This document shows, one piece after another, positions 12,325 to 12,366 of a stretch of DNA of 12,366 nucleotides. A model generated the notes under the pieces. The model did no database searches. It was given only the letters and a program-made list of their open reading frames with translations, and was not told the origin of the DNA. Origin of the DNA: JADGRA01 sp035622755 (GTDB lineage: Bacteria > Myxococcota > Myxococcia > Myxococcales > Myxococcaceae); contig DASPUU010000203.1 of assembly GCA_035622755.1 (NCBI GenBank), positions 1 through 12,366 on the forward strand, read 5' to 3'. Each line of letters begins with the position of its first letter. Position 1 is the first letter of the stretch. A program made the translations under genes and the position numbers.

Positions 12325-12366
12325 CACAGCCGGTGATGCTCAGGGAGGCGTGCAATCCTCCGCCGG

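Overview
The window is very GC-rich (well over 65% by eye) with strong third-position G/C bias, so long shadow ORFs lie opposite most genes. The likely source is a myxobacterium-like deltaproteobacterium (Myxococcota). The evidence is secreted lipoproteins with Asp/Ala/Gly-rich tails just after the lipid cysteine, a PEGA-plus-carboxypeptidase-regulatory-domain protein, a separate patatin and GNAT enzyme, and several uncharacterised envelope proteins. This is an inference from protein style; there is no rRNA or other phylogenetic marker. I see no tRNA, rRNA, CRISPR array, insertion sequence or phage gene.

Layout. Positions 1-55 hold the first 18 codons of a leftward exported protein. Positions 148-3062 hold a rightward pair: an APC-family amino acid permease and, overlapping it by 4 bases (ATGA), an aldo/keto reductase fused to a C-terminal Rid (YjgF/UK114) domain. 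This pair ends head-to-head with the leftward pair patatin-like lipase (3081-4226) and GNAT acetyltransferase (4371-4904). One hairpin with a stop codon in each stem arm lies at that junction. Positions 5008-7469 hold a second rightward ATGA-coupled pair: a PEGA/carboxypeptidase-regulatory-like exported protein and a 17-cysteine lipoprotein. Then come single rightward genes: an SRPBCC-like cytosolic protein (7640-8293) behind a sigma-54-like site, a proline-rich probable outer-membrane protein (8366-9244), a Tat-exported Rieske 2Fe-2S protein (9397-9837) and a lipoprotein with a PQQ-like beta-propeller (9892-11475). A DUF2182 multi-pass membrane protein (11487-12278) runs leftward towards it.

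How the genes may work together. Most of the window encodes cell-envelope proteins: permease, PEGA protein, Cys-rich lipoprotein, probable barrel protein, Rieske protein, propeller lipoprotein and DUF2182 protein. The two ATGA-coupled pairs are the firmest functional links. The permease/AKR-Rid pair suggests uptake plus reduction of a small amine- or carbonyl-containing compound, substrate unknown. The PEGA/Cys-rich pair suggests two extracytoplasmic partners. The Rieske and propeller genes are adjacent, but a hairpin and a separate -10-like box between them argue for separate transcripts.

The best candidates for something undescribed are the Cys-rich lipoprotein with its PEGA partner, the AKR-Rid fusion lacking the deaminase arginine, and the sigma-54-like site whose predicted short leader can fold in two mutually exclusive ways.
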